The translations under genes and the position numbers were made by a program. The notes below the pieces were generated by a model that worked only from the letters and a program-made list of their open reading frames with translations, made no database searches and was not told the origin of the DNA. From Pinirhizobacter sp036499745 (GTDB lineage Bacteria; Pseudomonadota; Gammaproteobacteria; Xanthomonadales; Rhodanobacteraceae), in assembly GCF_036499745.1 (NCBI RefSeq), contig NZ_DASYDG010000038.1, forward strand, positions 1-64,000: 64,000 bases of DNA, read 5' to 3'. The stretch's first letter is position 1. Each line of letters begins with the position of its first letter. Positions 16,168 through 24,818 of the stretch are shown here, one piece after another.

Positions 16168-17188
16168 ATCCAACGGTGGGGCCGGCCTTGTGGCTGGCCC
16201 GCCATTTTTCCAGTTGCGCGGCGATGCCGGCCCCGAGGTCGAGCTGCGGTTCGCTCGGGGTGAGTTTGTCACGCTGTTCCCACTGGCTGATTTCCTTCTT
16301 CGCGTCGGCGAAGGCAACCAGGATGTCGTCGGTCTGGTTCAGGCCATCCACCAGCCAGGCACGGCCGAAGTAGGTGATGTCTGAATCCGAACCACAGCCG
16401 AACGAACTTCGATCGCTGCGCGCGGCAGTAAGTACGGCGGTGCCGTCACCGCGCAATGACGGCAGGAAACCGCCGGAGTAACAGGCGTTCACCACCACCA
16501 CCTTGTAGCGGATGTGGTGGGAAGAGAGCATCTGCGCCAGACCGTCCGGATCGAGCTGATCCAGGGGCAGGGGGTTCATGTCCACCAGCAAGGTATGGTC
16601 TTCAGTGCCGTGGCTGGTGAGGTACAGCAACAGGATGTCCTGGCCGCGGTCCATGCGTGCAGCGACGCCGTCGAGTGCGGTTTCCAGGTTGCTCCAGGTG
16701 GCAAGCGGACGCGCGTCGAGCGTGGCCGGATTGTTCTGCAGTACCAGCACGTGGCCCTGCGCGTCGAAACGTCGCGCGAAGAGTCGCTGGGCGTATTCGG
16801 CCTCGTTGCGGAAAACGTCCTCGCCACCATCACCGGCAAAGGCGATCACCCATAGGTTGGGTTTCCCGGGCACGCGGGGCGTAAGCGCGCCGACGGCCTT
16901 GTCCATCATCTGGCGCTGGGCGTAGAGCACTTGCTCAGGAGAGGGCGCATCGGCCGGCCAGTCGTCGGCGTTGTCATCCTCGCCGTCGTCGGTGCTGACG
17001 ATAGTGCTCCCGGCATCAGCGGTGATCGATGGTCCGGCCGGTTGCGTGGCCGATGTTGAGTGGGCTGTGCCGATGGCTGGCGATACGCCGGATGGGCTTT
17101 GCATTGCAGCGACGCTGACAGCGTGCAAATGCGCCAGCAGGTGCATGGCCACGCCACCGCCGACGAATGCCAGCAGGGCCACCAGCAA
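16151..17188 (-). CDS. Membrane-anchored C13 (legumain-like) cysteine peptidase
   Basis: C13 enzymes are caspase-fold cysteine peptidases or transpeptidases; the bacterial members are little studied. The product begins with a hydrophobic segment (about residues 1-26), then a Pro/Ser/Thr- and Asp-rich linker (30-85) and the catalytic domain. The likely dyad is H193 in YLTSHGTEDH and C236 in VVNACYSGGF. The anchor suggests a periplasmic or membrane-facing site. The start is uncertain: the frame opens at a TTG (17188) with no clear ribosome binding site, 18 bases past the mtnC stop, so translation may be coupled. Substrate is unknown. It lies downstream of, and probably in the same transcript as, mtnBDC. 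Confidence 0.82.
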   Translation of the reverse strand: MLVALLAFVGGGVAMHLLAHLHAVSVAAMQSPSGVSPAIGTAHSTSATQPAGPSITADAGSTIVSTDDGEDDNADDWPADAPSPEQVLYAQRQMMDKAVGALTPRVPGKPNLWVIAFAGDGGEDVFRNEAEYAQRLFARRFDAQGHVLVLQNNPATLDARPLATWSNLETALDGVAARMDRGQDILLLYLTSHGTEDHTLLVDMNPLPLDQLDPDGLAQMLSSHHIRYKVVVVNACYSGGFLPSLRGDGTAVLTAARSDRSSFGCGSDSDITYFGRAWLVDGLNQTDDILVAFADAKKEISQWEQRDKLTPSEPQLDLGAGIAAQLEKWRASHKAGPTVGFSAAK

Positions 17189-17205
17189 CAGGCGCGCGGA
17201 CGGTT

Positions 17206-17889
17206 TCAGACGACGATCTCGTCGAAGCGGGCGAAGGCGCGGTGCGCCGCTTGCGCGGGCTTGGGATCCTTGCGAAGCAGCCAGCCGGTCTGGAGGCCGG
17301 CGGTATGGGCGGCATCGAGTTCCTGCTCGATGTCGGACAGGAACAGGATGCTGGACGGTGTCTCACCGATGGCCTGGGCAATGGACGTGTACGAGGCCGC
17401 CTCGCGCTTCGGTCCGGTGGTGGTATCGAAATAGCCGGAGAACAGCGGCGAGAGGTCGCCTGCCTGGCTGTAACGGAAGAACAGCTTCTGAGCCGGCACG
17501 GAACCGGACGAATACACGTAGAGGGGAATACCCGCCGCGTGCCAGCTGGCCAGCACCGCTGGGACTTCCGGGTAGACGTGGGCCCGGTAGTCGCCGGCTT
17601 CGTAACCGTCTTTCCAGATCATGCCCTGGAGTGCTTTGAGCGCAGTGGATTTGCGATCCTCGTCGATCCAGCGCAGGAGCAGGTCCACCACTTCGTGCCG
17701 GCTGGCCTGAACCATGCCCGCCTCGCGTGCGGCCTCGGCAAGCCAATGTTGCACCGGCGCCGTATCGGCGTGCATCTGCACGTACGCCGGCAGGCGTTCG
17801 CGGGCATAAGGAAACAAGGTGTCGTGGACGAAATCGATCGAGCTGGTGGTGCCTTCGATGTCGGTGACGATGGCGCGGATCGCGGACAT
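17206..17889 (-). CDS. mtnC: Enolase-phosphatase E1 (methionine salvage)
   Basis: MtnC enolises and dephosphorylates 2,3-diketo-5-methylthiopentyl-1-phosphate to the acireductone. The product is 227 residues with a HAD core. DIEGTTSSIDF (10-20) holds the nucleophile D10 and acid E12, YSSGS is motif II and LFLSDIEQEL motif IV. The start ATG 17889-17887 shares one base with the mtnD stop, which fixes it. It hands its product directly to MtnD, encoded just upstream. Confidence 0.95.
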   Translation of the reverse strand: MSAIRAIVTDIEGTTSSIDFVHDTLFPYARERLPAYVQMHADTAPVQHWLAEAAREAGMVQASRHEVVDLLLRWIDEDRKSTALKALQGMIWKDGYEAGDYRAHVYPEVPAVLASWHAAGIPLYVYSSGSVPAQKLFFRYSQAGDLSPLFSGYFDTTTGPKREAASYTSIAQAIGETPSSILFLSDIEQELDAAHTAGLQTGWLLRKDPKPAQAAHRAFARFDEIVV

Positions 17890-18458
17890 CAGGCGGCCTT
17901 GGGTGCGGAAGCGTGCGGCTCCATGCGTGGGAAGCGCGAGGCGATATCCTGGCCGGTGAAATTGGCGACCCAGCCTTCGGTGTTGGTGAACAGGCGGATG
18001 GCAACGAAATACGGCGATTCGCTCATGTCGAACCAGTGCGGCGTGCCATCGGGCACGCCGATAAGGTCGCCCGCTTCGCACAGTACTTCGTAGACCTTGC
18101 CCTGGATATGCAGGGTGAACTGCCCGGCACCGGCGACGAAGAAGCGGACTTCGTCCTCGCTATGGGTGTGCTCGTCCAGGAATTTCTTGCGCAAGGTGGC
18201 ACGGTCGGGGTGATCGGGCTTGAGGCTGATCACATCGACTGCTCGATAGCCTTCCTCTCGCATCAATCGGTCGATGTCGCCCTGGTAGGCGGCGATGACT
18301 TCCTCCTGGCTTGCGCCGGGGATGATCGGCTGGGCAGCTTCCCAGGCTTCGAAGCGGATGCCGACCTTGCCCAGTTCCGCTGCGATGGAATCGTGGTCAT
18401 GGATATCGGCCAGGGGCGATGGGTGGGCATTGTCGGCGTAGATGCGCAGGCGGCTCAT
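17889..18458 (-). CDS. mtnD: Acireductone dioxygenase
   Basis: ARD is a cupin that oxidises acireductone to the 2-keto acid precursor of methionine plus formate (Fe form), or makes CO off-pathway (Ni form). The product is 189 residues. Metal ligands H97, H99, E103 (EHTHSEDEVRFF) and H141 (GTPHWFD) are all present. It lies between mtnB and mtnC with stop/start overlaps on both sides, giving an mtnB-mtnD-mtnC operon. mtnA and later steps are not in the window. Confidence 0.96.
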   Translation of the reverse strand: MSRLRIYADNAHPSPLADIHDHDSIAAELGKVGIRFEAWEAAQPIIPGASQEEVIAAYQGDIDRLMREEGYRAVDVISLKPDHPDRATLRKKFLDEHTHSEDEVRFFVAGAGQFTLHIQGKVYEVLCEAGDLIGVPDGTPHWFDMSESPYFVAIRLFTNTEGWVANFTGQDIASRFPRMEPHASAPKAA

Positions 18459-19090
18459 GATGACAACCTCTTCAGATCCAGTTCGCAGGCCAGCAGGAAT
18501 TCCAGCGCTTCCAGGTGGCGGCGTGTTTCGGGCATGTCGCGGCCCCAGGTATAGATGCCGTGGCCGTCGATCAGGTAGGCATGCAGCGGCTTGCCCGCAT
18601 CAAGCCAGGCGTCGATGCGCGCGGTGAGCTCGGGCATAAGCTGGGTATTGGGAAATACCGGCACTTCCAGGCGGCTTTCGTGCGTGGTGTAGCCGGTAAT
18701 GGCCTTCTGCAGTTCCCAGCCTTCCAGCACCACCGAGCCGTCCCTGGCGAACAGCCGCGAGGCCACGCTCTGGTTGCGCGAATGGGTGTGCAGCACCACG
18801 CCGGCTTCCGGGAAGCGGCGGTAGATTTGCGTGTGCAGGCCGGTTTCGGCGCTGGGGCGGTGGGCACTGCCCACGGCATTGCCCTGGAAGTCCACCACCA
18901 TGATGTCGCTGCGGGAAAGTCGGCCCTTGTCCTTGCCCGAGATGGTGATCGCGGCGTGGGAGTTGTCCATGCGCATGGAGAAATTGCTGCTGGTGGCCGG
19001 TGTCCAGCCAAGTGCCGATAGCTCGCGCGCGGCATCGGCGATCTCGTCGGCGTGGCGGGCAAGCAGGCTCATGTCGATGCTGGCGGTCAT
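18455..19090 (-). CDS. mtnB: Methylthioribulose-1-phosphate dehydratase
   Basis: MtnB is a class II aldolase-family zinc enzyme that dehydrates MTRu-1-P to the diketo phosphate used by MtnC. The product is 211 residues from ATG 19090. The zinc-binding HTH of VVLHTHSRNQS and the later LIDGHGIYTWG are conserved, as is SSNFSMR near residue 34. No Shine-Dalgarno motif stands out and M7 (MSLLARH) is a possible alternative start. A perfect 14-bp palindrome lies 5 bases upstream. It is the first gene of mtnB-mtnD-mtnC. Confidence 0.93.
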   Translation of the reverse strand: MTASIDMSLLARHADEIADAARELSALGWTPATSSNFSMRMDNSHAAITISGKDKGRLSRSDIMVVDFQGNAVGSAHRPSAETGLHTQIYRRFPEAGVVLHTHSRNQSVASRLFARDGSVVLEGWELQKAITGYTTHESRLEVPVFPNTQLMPELTARIDAWLDAGKPLHAYLIDGHGIYTWGRDMPETRRHLEALEFLLACELDLKRLSS

Positions 19091-19095
19091 GATGA

Positions 19096-19109
19096 TTTGG
19101 ACGTCCAAA
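19096..19109. promoter_or_regulatory. Palindrome upstream of mtnB
   Basis: TTTGGACGTCCAAA is a perfect 14-bp palindrome starting 5 bases before the mtnB start codon. The core GACGTC also occurs in MetJ met-boxes (AGACGTCT), but the regulator here is unknown. It is a candidate operator for the methionine-salvage operon. Confidence 0.45.
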
Positions 19110-19252
19110 CGATAGGTGATGATAACACGCCGGCCATGACGGTCCTGCGGGGAATGCGAGCCATTCTCACGGCTCATGAAACGTTTGCTGCCATGGCGTA
19201 TATTCTCCGCAGGCCGCGCGCAGCGCGGGACCCAAACGCTGGAGAACCAACC

Positions 19253-19591
19253 ATGTCGCATCACGAACATAGTAATGAGTCGCGCCGCCGCTTTCTCAAG
19301 GTGGCTGCAGGTACCGCTGCCGTCGCTGCCGCGGTCGGGCTATTGCCCAAGGTGGCCCGCGCCGCAGACCTTCCGCACCTGACATCGGCTGATCCGACAG
19401 CCGCCGCGCTCAACTATGTCGAGGATGCTTCCAAATCCACCAACCCCAAGCACAAGGCGGGCGATGTGTGTTCGAACTGCCAGTTCTTCCAGGGCAAGCC
19501 GGCCGATGCGTTTGGTCCTTGCCAGTTGTTCCCGGGCAAGGCCGTTGCCGGGAAGGGTTGGTGTGTGTCGCACGCGCCGAAGGCAGCTTGA
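19253..19591 (+). CDS. High-potential iron-sulfur protein (HiPIP) with Tat signal
   Basis: HiPIPs are small periplasmic 4Fe-4S electron carriers. The 112-residue product starts with a twin-arginine signal (SRRRFLK at 10-16, hydrophobic stretch 17-31, likely cleavage after ARA near 37), so it is exported folded. The four cluster cysteines are C73, C76, C90 and C104 in the CxxC-x13-C-x13-C pattern of the family. A GGAG site precedes the ATG. It is monocistronic and ends before a bidirectional terminator. The redox partner is not evident nearby. Confidence 0.93.
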   Translation: MSHHEHSNESRRRFLKVAAGTAAVAAAVGLLPKVARAADLPHLTSADPTAAALNYVEDASKSTNPKHKAGDVCSNCQFFQGKPADAFGPCQLFPGKAVAGKGWCVSHAPKAA

Positions 19592-20017
19592 TGTTTCCGG
19601 GCAATGGCGCTCCACCCGTCGTTGCCCGATCTTCCATCATGAAGTGAACGTAAGCGCGTGTAAGCATGGATGTTCACGTGGCGCCGGATCGTCGTTGCCG
19701 ACACCAGGACGATGGAATTAAAAAAACCGCCGAAGGGCGGTTTTGGTCGCGCGAAGCGCTAAAAAAATCAGAAAATGCTACCCGACGCGCCAGGCTGAGG
19801 AGCTGACCCGCCTGCACGCGCCGGGTGGCAATCCGGGGCCCACTGCCAAGTGATCAACCTCGGAGGAAGGATCATACTCTTTCTCCCCTTGGCCGCCATC
19901 GACCGGCGCACAAAACCGTACGAAAGCTTTGTGAAATCATTAGATTTCAATAGTTTGCGGTTCATTTTTCAAGAGCCATCGAATAAACCATACGGTCGGC
20001 CGGGTAGCCGACACAAG
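19592..20017. other. Intergenic region between HiPIP gene and permease gene
   Basis: This 426-bp gap holds the bidirectional terminator at 19723-19744 and a second short inverted repeat, GAAATC-ATTA-GATTTC (19933-19948), in an AT-richer stretch. No RNA gene or convincing reading frame is seen. A short minus-strand frame (19768-19965) has no homology I recognise. A minus-strand small RNA ending at the terminator T run is conceivable, but a promoter is not clear. Confidence 0.4.
19723..19744. terminator. Bidirectional terminator
   Basis: AAAACCGCC-GAAG-GGCGGTTTT forms a 9-bp stem with A tract on one side and T tract on the other, so it can end both the HiPIP transcript and leftward transcription. 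Confidence 0.8.
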
Positions 20018-21514
20018 TCATTGATTTGACGGCCTGGGCAAGGCGTTTTCGGCGCGCAGGCGGCTATGCCGACGGCCATATCCGAAATAAATCACCAGCC
20101 CGATGACTGTCCAAATGCCCATGAGACTCCAGTTGAGGGTGCCCATGGTGTACAGGAGCGCCGCGCAGCTTAGGACCCCCAGGGTACATACGAGCGGTGC
20201 CGCCGGCACGCGGAAGGTGCGGGGCAGGTCCGGCTGGGTCTTGCGCAGGATCAGCACGCCGATGCACACCGCCATGAAGGCGATCAGCGTACCCATCGAT
20301 ACCAGGTCACCGAGCAGCTCCAGCGGGAATATAGCCGCCAGAAACGCGATGCCGACGCCGGTGATGACCGTGTTCAGGTGTGGCGTGCGATAGCGCGGGT
20401 GCACCTTGGCGAAGACCGGCGGCAGCATGCCGTCGCGACCCATGATCATGACGATGCGCGGCTGGGCGATGATCATCACCAGTACCACCGACGACAGGCC
20501 AAGCAGGGCGCCCAGCTCGACGATCCAGCGCAGCCAGCCCAGGGCGGGATGAGCGCGGATGGCGCTGACCACCGGTTCGTCGGTACCCAGTTGCACGAAC
20601 GGCACCAGGCCCGTAAGCACCGCGGCCATGGCGATGTACAGCACGGTGCAAATGGCCAGCGACGCCAGGATGCCGATGGGAAGGTCGCGCTGCGGATTGC
20701 GTGATTCCTGGGCGGCGACGGAGGTGGCCTCGAAGCCGATATAGGCGAAGAACACCATGGCCGAGGCGCGCAGGACACCGGCCCAGCCGAACTTGTTGCC
20801 GCCCTGGTTTTCCGGGATGAAGGGATGCCAGTTCGCCGGCTGCACGTGCTGCCAACCCACCACGATCACCAGGCAGATCAACAGCACCTTGATCACCACC
20901 ATGGCTGAATTGGTCCAGCTTGATTCCTTGATGCCCACATAGCACAGCCAGGTGAGCAGCAGGGTCAGGATCACCGCCGGCAGGTTCATGATGGCGCCGG
21001 TAGTCACCAGGTGATGGTCGGCGGTAAACATCAGCGGCGCGCTGGTAAGCGATTTGGGGATGGTGAGGTCCATGTTCAGCAGGCCGCCGATGTGCTCGAG
21101 CAGGCTGACGAAATACCCCGTCCAGCTCACCGCCACCGCCGATGCCGACACGCCGTATTCAAGCACAAGGTTCCAGCCGATGAACCAGGCCACCAGCTCG
21201 CCCAGGGTGGCATAGGCGTAGGAATACGCACTGCCGGAGATTGGGATGAGGGTGGCGAATTCAGCGTAGCAAAGGGCCGTGAAGGTGCTGCAGATCGCGG
21301 CAAATATGAAGGCGAGGATTACCGCGGGCCCCGCATGCTCGGCCGCGGCCTGGCCGGTGATGACGAAGATGCCTCCGCCGATCACCGCGCCAATACCCAG
21401 TGCCGTCAGCCCCCAGGGTCCGAGCGTGCGACGCAGGCCGGGGCCATGCACGTCGTCGGCGTCAGTGAAGCTGGTTTTGCGGGCAAGGAGCTGGGAAAGC
21501 ATGGAAACCTTCAA
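20018..21514 (-). CDS. APC-family amino acid permease (copy 1)
   Basis: The 498-residue product is a multi-helix secondary transporter of the amino acid-polyamine-organocation superfamily, cationic-amino-acid (CAT/YfnA-like) subgroup. The unwound TM1 motif GIGAVIGGGIFVITGQAA near residue 40 marks the substrate site. About 12-13 hydrophobic segments follow, including PISGSAYSYAYATLGE. Translation could start at M5 (MLSQLL) as well. It is a close paralogue of the next gene upstream, in tandem. Substrate cannot be read from sequence. A terminator between the two suggests separate transcripts. Confidence 0.9.
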   Translation of the reverse strand: MKVSMLSQLLARKTSFTDADDVHGPGLRRTLGPWGLTALGIGAVIGGGIFVITGQAAAEHAGPAVILAFIFAAICSTFTALCYAEFATLIPISGSAYSYAYATLGELVAWFIGWNLVLEYGVSASAVAVSWTGYFVSLLEHIGGLLNMDLTIPKSLTSAPLMFTADHHLVTTGAIMNLPAVILTLLLTWLCYVGIKESSWTNSAMVVIKVLLICLVIVVGWQHVQPANWHPFIPENQGGNKFGWAGVLRASAMVFFAYIGFEATSVAAQESRNPQRDLPIGILASLAICTVLYIAMAAVLTGLVPFVQLGTDEPVVSAIRAHPALGWLRWIVELGALLGLSSVVLVMIIAQPRIVMIMGRDGMLPPVFAKVHPRYRTPHLNTVITGVGIAFLAAIFPLELLGDLVSMGTLIAFMAVCIGVLILRKTQPDLPRTFRVPAAPLVCTLGVLSCAALLYTMGTLNWSLMGIWTVIGLVIYFGYGRRHSRLRAENALPRPSNQ

Positions 21515-21530
21515 CGGGTACGGCCAATAG

Positions 21531-21555
21531 AAAAGGGCCGGCGCTTGGCCGGCCC
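21531..21555 (-). terminator. Terminator between the tandem permease genes
   Basis: On the minus strand a GGGCCGGC/GCCGGCCC stem with a 5-base loop is followed by TTTT. It would stop transcription from the upstream permease before the downstream copy. Confidence 0.75.
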
Positions 21556-21568
21556 CCGGGACAGGAGT

Positions 21569-23059
21569 TTACGCGTTCTTCGGCCTGAGCTTGCTGTGTG
21601 CGTAGCCGTAACCGATATAGATGAGCTGGCCCAGGACGATCCAGGTCACCATCAGCCGCCAGTGTTCCTCGAAGGCCTGCCAGAACAGGTAGACGCAGAT
21701 CAGCGCACCCAGGATCGCCACCGGCCAGACGAACGGCACGCGGAAGCTGCGCTTCAACTGGGGCTGCGTATAACGCAGCACCAGGATGCCGATGCACACC
21801 GTGGCGAAGGCCAGCAGGGTACCCATGGACACCAGCTCGCCCAGCACGCTCACCGGGAACAGGCCCGCCAGAATCGCGGCGGCAACGCCAACGATCACCT
21901 GGCCGACGTACGGCGTGCGGAACTTCGGGTGCACCTTGCCCAGTGCCGGCGGCAGCAGGCCGTCACGGGACATGGAGAAGAAGATGCGCGGCAGGCCCAT
22001 CAGCATCACCAGGATCACCGACGACAGGCCGGTGATGGCACCGAAAACCACGATGGTCTTCAGCCACGACAGCTGCGGGTAATGGGTCAGTGCAGTGGCA
22101 ACAGGCTCGGGCGTGTTCAGTTCACGGAACGGGGTGATGCCTGTAAGTACCAGGGCCATGGCGATATACAGCACGGTGCAGATCGCCAGTGATCCAAGGA
22201 TGCCGATCGGCATGTCACGCTGCGGATTCTTTGCCTCGCCTGCCGCCGTGGATACCGCGTCGAAGCCGATGTAGGAGAAGAACACCAGTGTGGCTGCACG
22301 GAACACGCCGCTCCAGCCGAATACGCCGGGGCCCTCGTTTTCCGGGATGAACGGATGCCAGTTGTCCGGATTGACCAGGTGCACGGTGACGGCGATGAAG
22401 AGGAGGATCACCGTGACCTTGATCGCCACGATGATGGAATTGACGAAGGCCGACTGGGTAATACCGACATAGCACAGACCCGAAAGCGCCGCCACGATCA
22501 GCACGGCGGGCAGGTTCACCAGCGCGCCCGTCGACTGGATGTGCCCCTCCACGAATGCGTAAGGCGCTGAGGCCAGGGCCTCGGGGAGGGCAATATTTGT
22601 ATTCGTCCAGCTTCCGATCAATCTCAGCAGTTCGTTGAAATAACCCGACCAGCCTGCCGCCACCGTCGATGCGGCGAAGAGATATTCCAGCACCAGGTTC
22701 CAGCCGACGAACCAGGCGACGTACTCGCCCAGCGTGGCGTAGGAATAGGAATAAGCGCTTCCCGATATAGGAAGCATCGCTGCGAACTCGGCGTAGCACA
22801 GGCCCGCGAAGGCGCAGGCGATGCCGGCAATGACGAAGCTGATGGCAAGCGCGGGGCCCGCATGCTGCGCGGCGGCCTGACCGGTGATGACGAAGATGCC
22901 CGCGCCGATGACCGCGCCGACGCCGAGCAACACCAGGTGTTTTGCCGTGAGCACACGGACCAGGTCCGGCTGGCTGTGTGCACCGGTGCTGATGTGCTCG
23001 CCGGCGTCCACATGGGGTGACGACTCAATGGCGTGAGTCGCTAAGAGGTTTTTCAGCAT
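21569..23059 (-). CDS. APC-family amino acid permease (copy 2)
   Basis: The 496-residue product is a paralogue of the downstream permease. TM1 GVGAVIGAGIFVITGQAAAQ (near residue 47), PISGSAYSYSYATLGEYVAW and the central NPQRDMPIGI loop are shared nearly word for word. Its cytoplasmic N-terminal extension (about 35 residues, histidine- and serine-rich) differs. The duplication probably broadened amino-acid uptake. No catabolic enzymes for a specific amino acid are adjacent, so the substrate is open. Confidence 0.9.
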   Translation of the reverse strand: MLKNLLATHAIESSPHVDAGEHISTGAHSQPDLVRVLTAKHLVLLGVGAVIGAGIFVITGQAAAQHAGPALAISFVIAGIACAFAGLCYAEFAAMLPISGSAYSYSYATLGEYVAWFVGWNLVLEYLFAASTVAAGWSGYFNELLRLIGSWTNTNIALPEALASAPYAFVEGHIQSTGALVNLPAVLIVAALSGLCYVGITQSAFVNSIIVAIKVTVILLFIAVTVHLVNPDNWHPFIPENEGPGVFGWSGVFRAATLVFFSYIGFDAVSTAAGEAKNPQRDMPIGILGSLAICTVLYIAMALVLTGITPFRELNTPEPVATALTHYPQLSWLKTIVVFGAITGLSSVILVMLMGLPRIFFSMSRDGLLPPALGKVHPKFRTPYVGQVIVGVAAAILAGLFPVSVLGELVSMGTLLAFATVCIGILVLRYTQPQLKRSFRVPFVWPVAILGALICVYLFWQAFEEHWRLMVTWIVLGQLIYIGYGYAHSKLRPKNA

Positions 23060-23184
23060 GGATATCCCCTACTGCTGGTCATTATTATTAGAAGCTGATG
23101 CGACCCGGCGGCACGGCATCGACGCTGAACCATACCGGTCGCGACGGTCCCGTACAAGTTGCGGTGCGGCGCGATGGCTTAACT

Positions 23185-24144
23185 TCAGAACACCATGACC
23201 ACCGATGCCTGCGGTGTCACCGAGGCTGCGCTGTTGCGTCCGGCGAAGGCAAATTCGGCGCCGGCAATGAAACCAACGCTGCTTGACAGGTGGTATTCGA
23301 GCGCGGGCGAGGCATACCAACGCGCCGAGGGCCCGCTGGTGGAAGAAACCGCAAATCCCTGGCCGTCGAAGCCGTGAACCGAGGTCTGCGAGTCGTGCGA
23401 CCAGCCCAGGTCCATGGCCAGGCCCCATCGGTGATCGATGCTGTACTCGGCCGCCACCAGCGCATTGACGTTACTGCCGGGGCTGGCCGCACCGACGAAA
23501 CCGTGACCGGTACCGTAGACACTTGCGCCGCGCAACGAGACATGACCGGGGCGGGGCGCCCAGCCAAGATTGGCCCGTACACGCAGGGGGCGGCCGTTAC
23601 CCAGCCAGAACCATTGCTGGTAGAGCGCAGCGAAGTTATTGCCTTCCACGCCGCTTCCACCACCGTTGAAGCCATTGCTGCTCAATCGATCGTACCGGCC
23701 CACGGCGAAGCGATGGCCCGCAACGAGCGAAAATGCAGCGCGCGTGCCGTCGGCGTTGGGCGCCTGCAGCATGTACTGAAAACGGATCGAGGTATCGCCG
23801 GAGTTGATGCCGTCGGTACTTTGCCCAGCACTGCTGGCCCGCGAGACGCTCGGTACAATGGTGGCGGCGAAGCGGTCGGTGATGCCGTAGGTCACCACGG
23901 CGATCGATCGCCAACTGCGCGAGGGCGTTACCCGGTGCCGGTCGCCGTGGTTGTCGAAGGCGTTGCGCGTTTCAGAATAGAACACGTAAGGCTGCACCAC
24001 CAGTCGTCCAGCGGCTGGCGTGGCACCGTTGAGTGAAGCCAGACTTCCCGTCCAGTTCACGTCGGACGTGTCGTGTGGCGTGGCGAGGGCGATGGGTGCG
24101 GCAAGTAGGCCGCAAGCGGCGAGGGCATAACGGATCAAGAGCAT
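23185..24144 (-). CDS. Outer-membrane beta-barrel protein (phenol-degradation MetA-like)
   Basis: The product is 319 residues with a Sec signal peptide (about 1-22, ending ALA). Alternating polar/aromatic strands follow and it ends in a terminal phenylalanine (VVMVF), as expected for a Bam-assembled barrel. The pattern (NWTGSLASLNGATPAAGRL, then YGITDRFAATIVPSV) resembles PF13557, a family often found near aromatic-compound catabolism but without a defined function. It may be a channel for small hydrophobic molecules. No catabolic operon is adjacent. Confidence 0.7.
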   Translation of the reverse strand: MLLIRYALAACGLLAAPIALATPHDTSDVNWTGSLASLNGATPAAGRLVVQPYVFYSETRNAFDNHGDRHRVTPSRSWRSIAVVTYGITDRFAATIVPSVSRASSAGQSTDGINSGDTSIRFQYMLQAPNADGTRAAFSLVAGHRFAVGRYDRLSSNGFNGGGSGVEGNNFAALYQQWFWLGNGRPLRVRANLGWAPRPGHVSLRGASVYGTGHGFVGAASPGSNVNALVAAEYSIDHRWGLAMDLGWSHDSQTSVHGFDGQGFAVSSTSGPSARWYASPALEYHLSSSVGFIAGAEFAFAGRNSAASVTPQASVVMVF

Positions 24145-24305
24145 CTCTCCCTGGTGGATGTGCCGCGCAGTGCGCGGTGCCGGTTCCAGCCGGCACTTCG
24201 ATGCTAGGCTTCGATTCCACTACAGCGCTGTCAGGTATCGCTCTTTTTTAAGCGGTTTCTCCTACAAGCGATTCTTGTTTTCCTACACAGCACCCGCACA
24301 CCCAC

Positions 24306-24818
24306 ATGACATTCACTGACGACTTTGCAGTCTTTGGCGAACAAGCTGAAGCCTTTGTCCAACTGGCAAGCGAACCAAACGCCTTCGAGCGCACGCGAAG
24401 GGACGCGCATTTCACCGGTTCCGCGTGGCTTGTCAGCGGCGATGGGCAACGCGTATTGCTGACTCATCATCGAAAGCTCGACCGCTGGCTCCAGTTGGGT
24501 GGCCATGCCGACGGCGATACCGACCTTGCGCGCGTGGCATTGCGCGAGGCACGGGAGGAGTCTGGATTGGCCGACCTTGCGATCGAGGGTGGCGTCTTCG
24601 ACATCGACCGCCACCTGATTCCCGCACGAGGCGAAGAGCCCGCTCATTGGCACTACGACGTGCGTTACGTGGTGCGTGCGTGCCGAAGCGAGCTGTTTGC
24701 CGTCAGCGAGGAGTCGTTGGCCCTGGCCTGGTGGCCGATCGCCGATATCGCCGCTGATGCGTCGATGGACGCATCACTAAGGCGAATGGCCGCGCGGTGG
24801 CTTGCGCAAGGGCGCTAG
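24306..24818 (+). CDS. NUDIX hydrolase
   Basis: NUDIX enzymes cleave nucleoside diphosphates linked to another moiety. The 170-residue product has the box G-x5-T-x7-REAREESGL, with the Nudix helix glutamates present. The first conserved Glu of the signature is Thr here, which is tolerated in some subfamilies. The preceding LDRWLQLGGHADGD matches proteins similar to 8-oxo-dGTP or NADH pyrophosphatase-like hydrolases, but the substrate is not predictable. Its stop overlaps the 3' end of the convergent dioxygenase gene by 4 bases. Confidence 0.85.
   Translation: MTFTDDFAVFGEQAEAFVQLASEPNAFERTRRDAHFTGSAWLVSGDGQRVLLTHHRKLDRWLQLGGHADGDTDLARVALREAREESGLADLAIEGGVFDIDRHLIPARGEEPAHWHYDVRYVVRACRSELFAVSEESLALAWWPIADIAADASMDASLRRMAARWLAQGR

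Noticed and set aside
19091..19252. A SAM riboswitch upstream of mtnB
   Set aside because: No recognisable S-box core or terminator was seen; only a 14-bp palindrome is present.
19768..19965. Small minus-strand frame of 65 codons between the HiPIP and permease genes
   Set aside because: No ribosome binding site or recognisable fold, and the predicted sequence is low complexity near its end. Reported only as part of the intergenic note.
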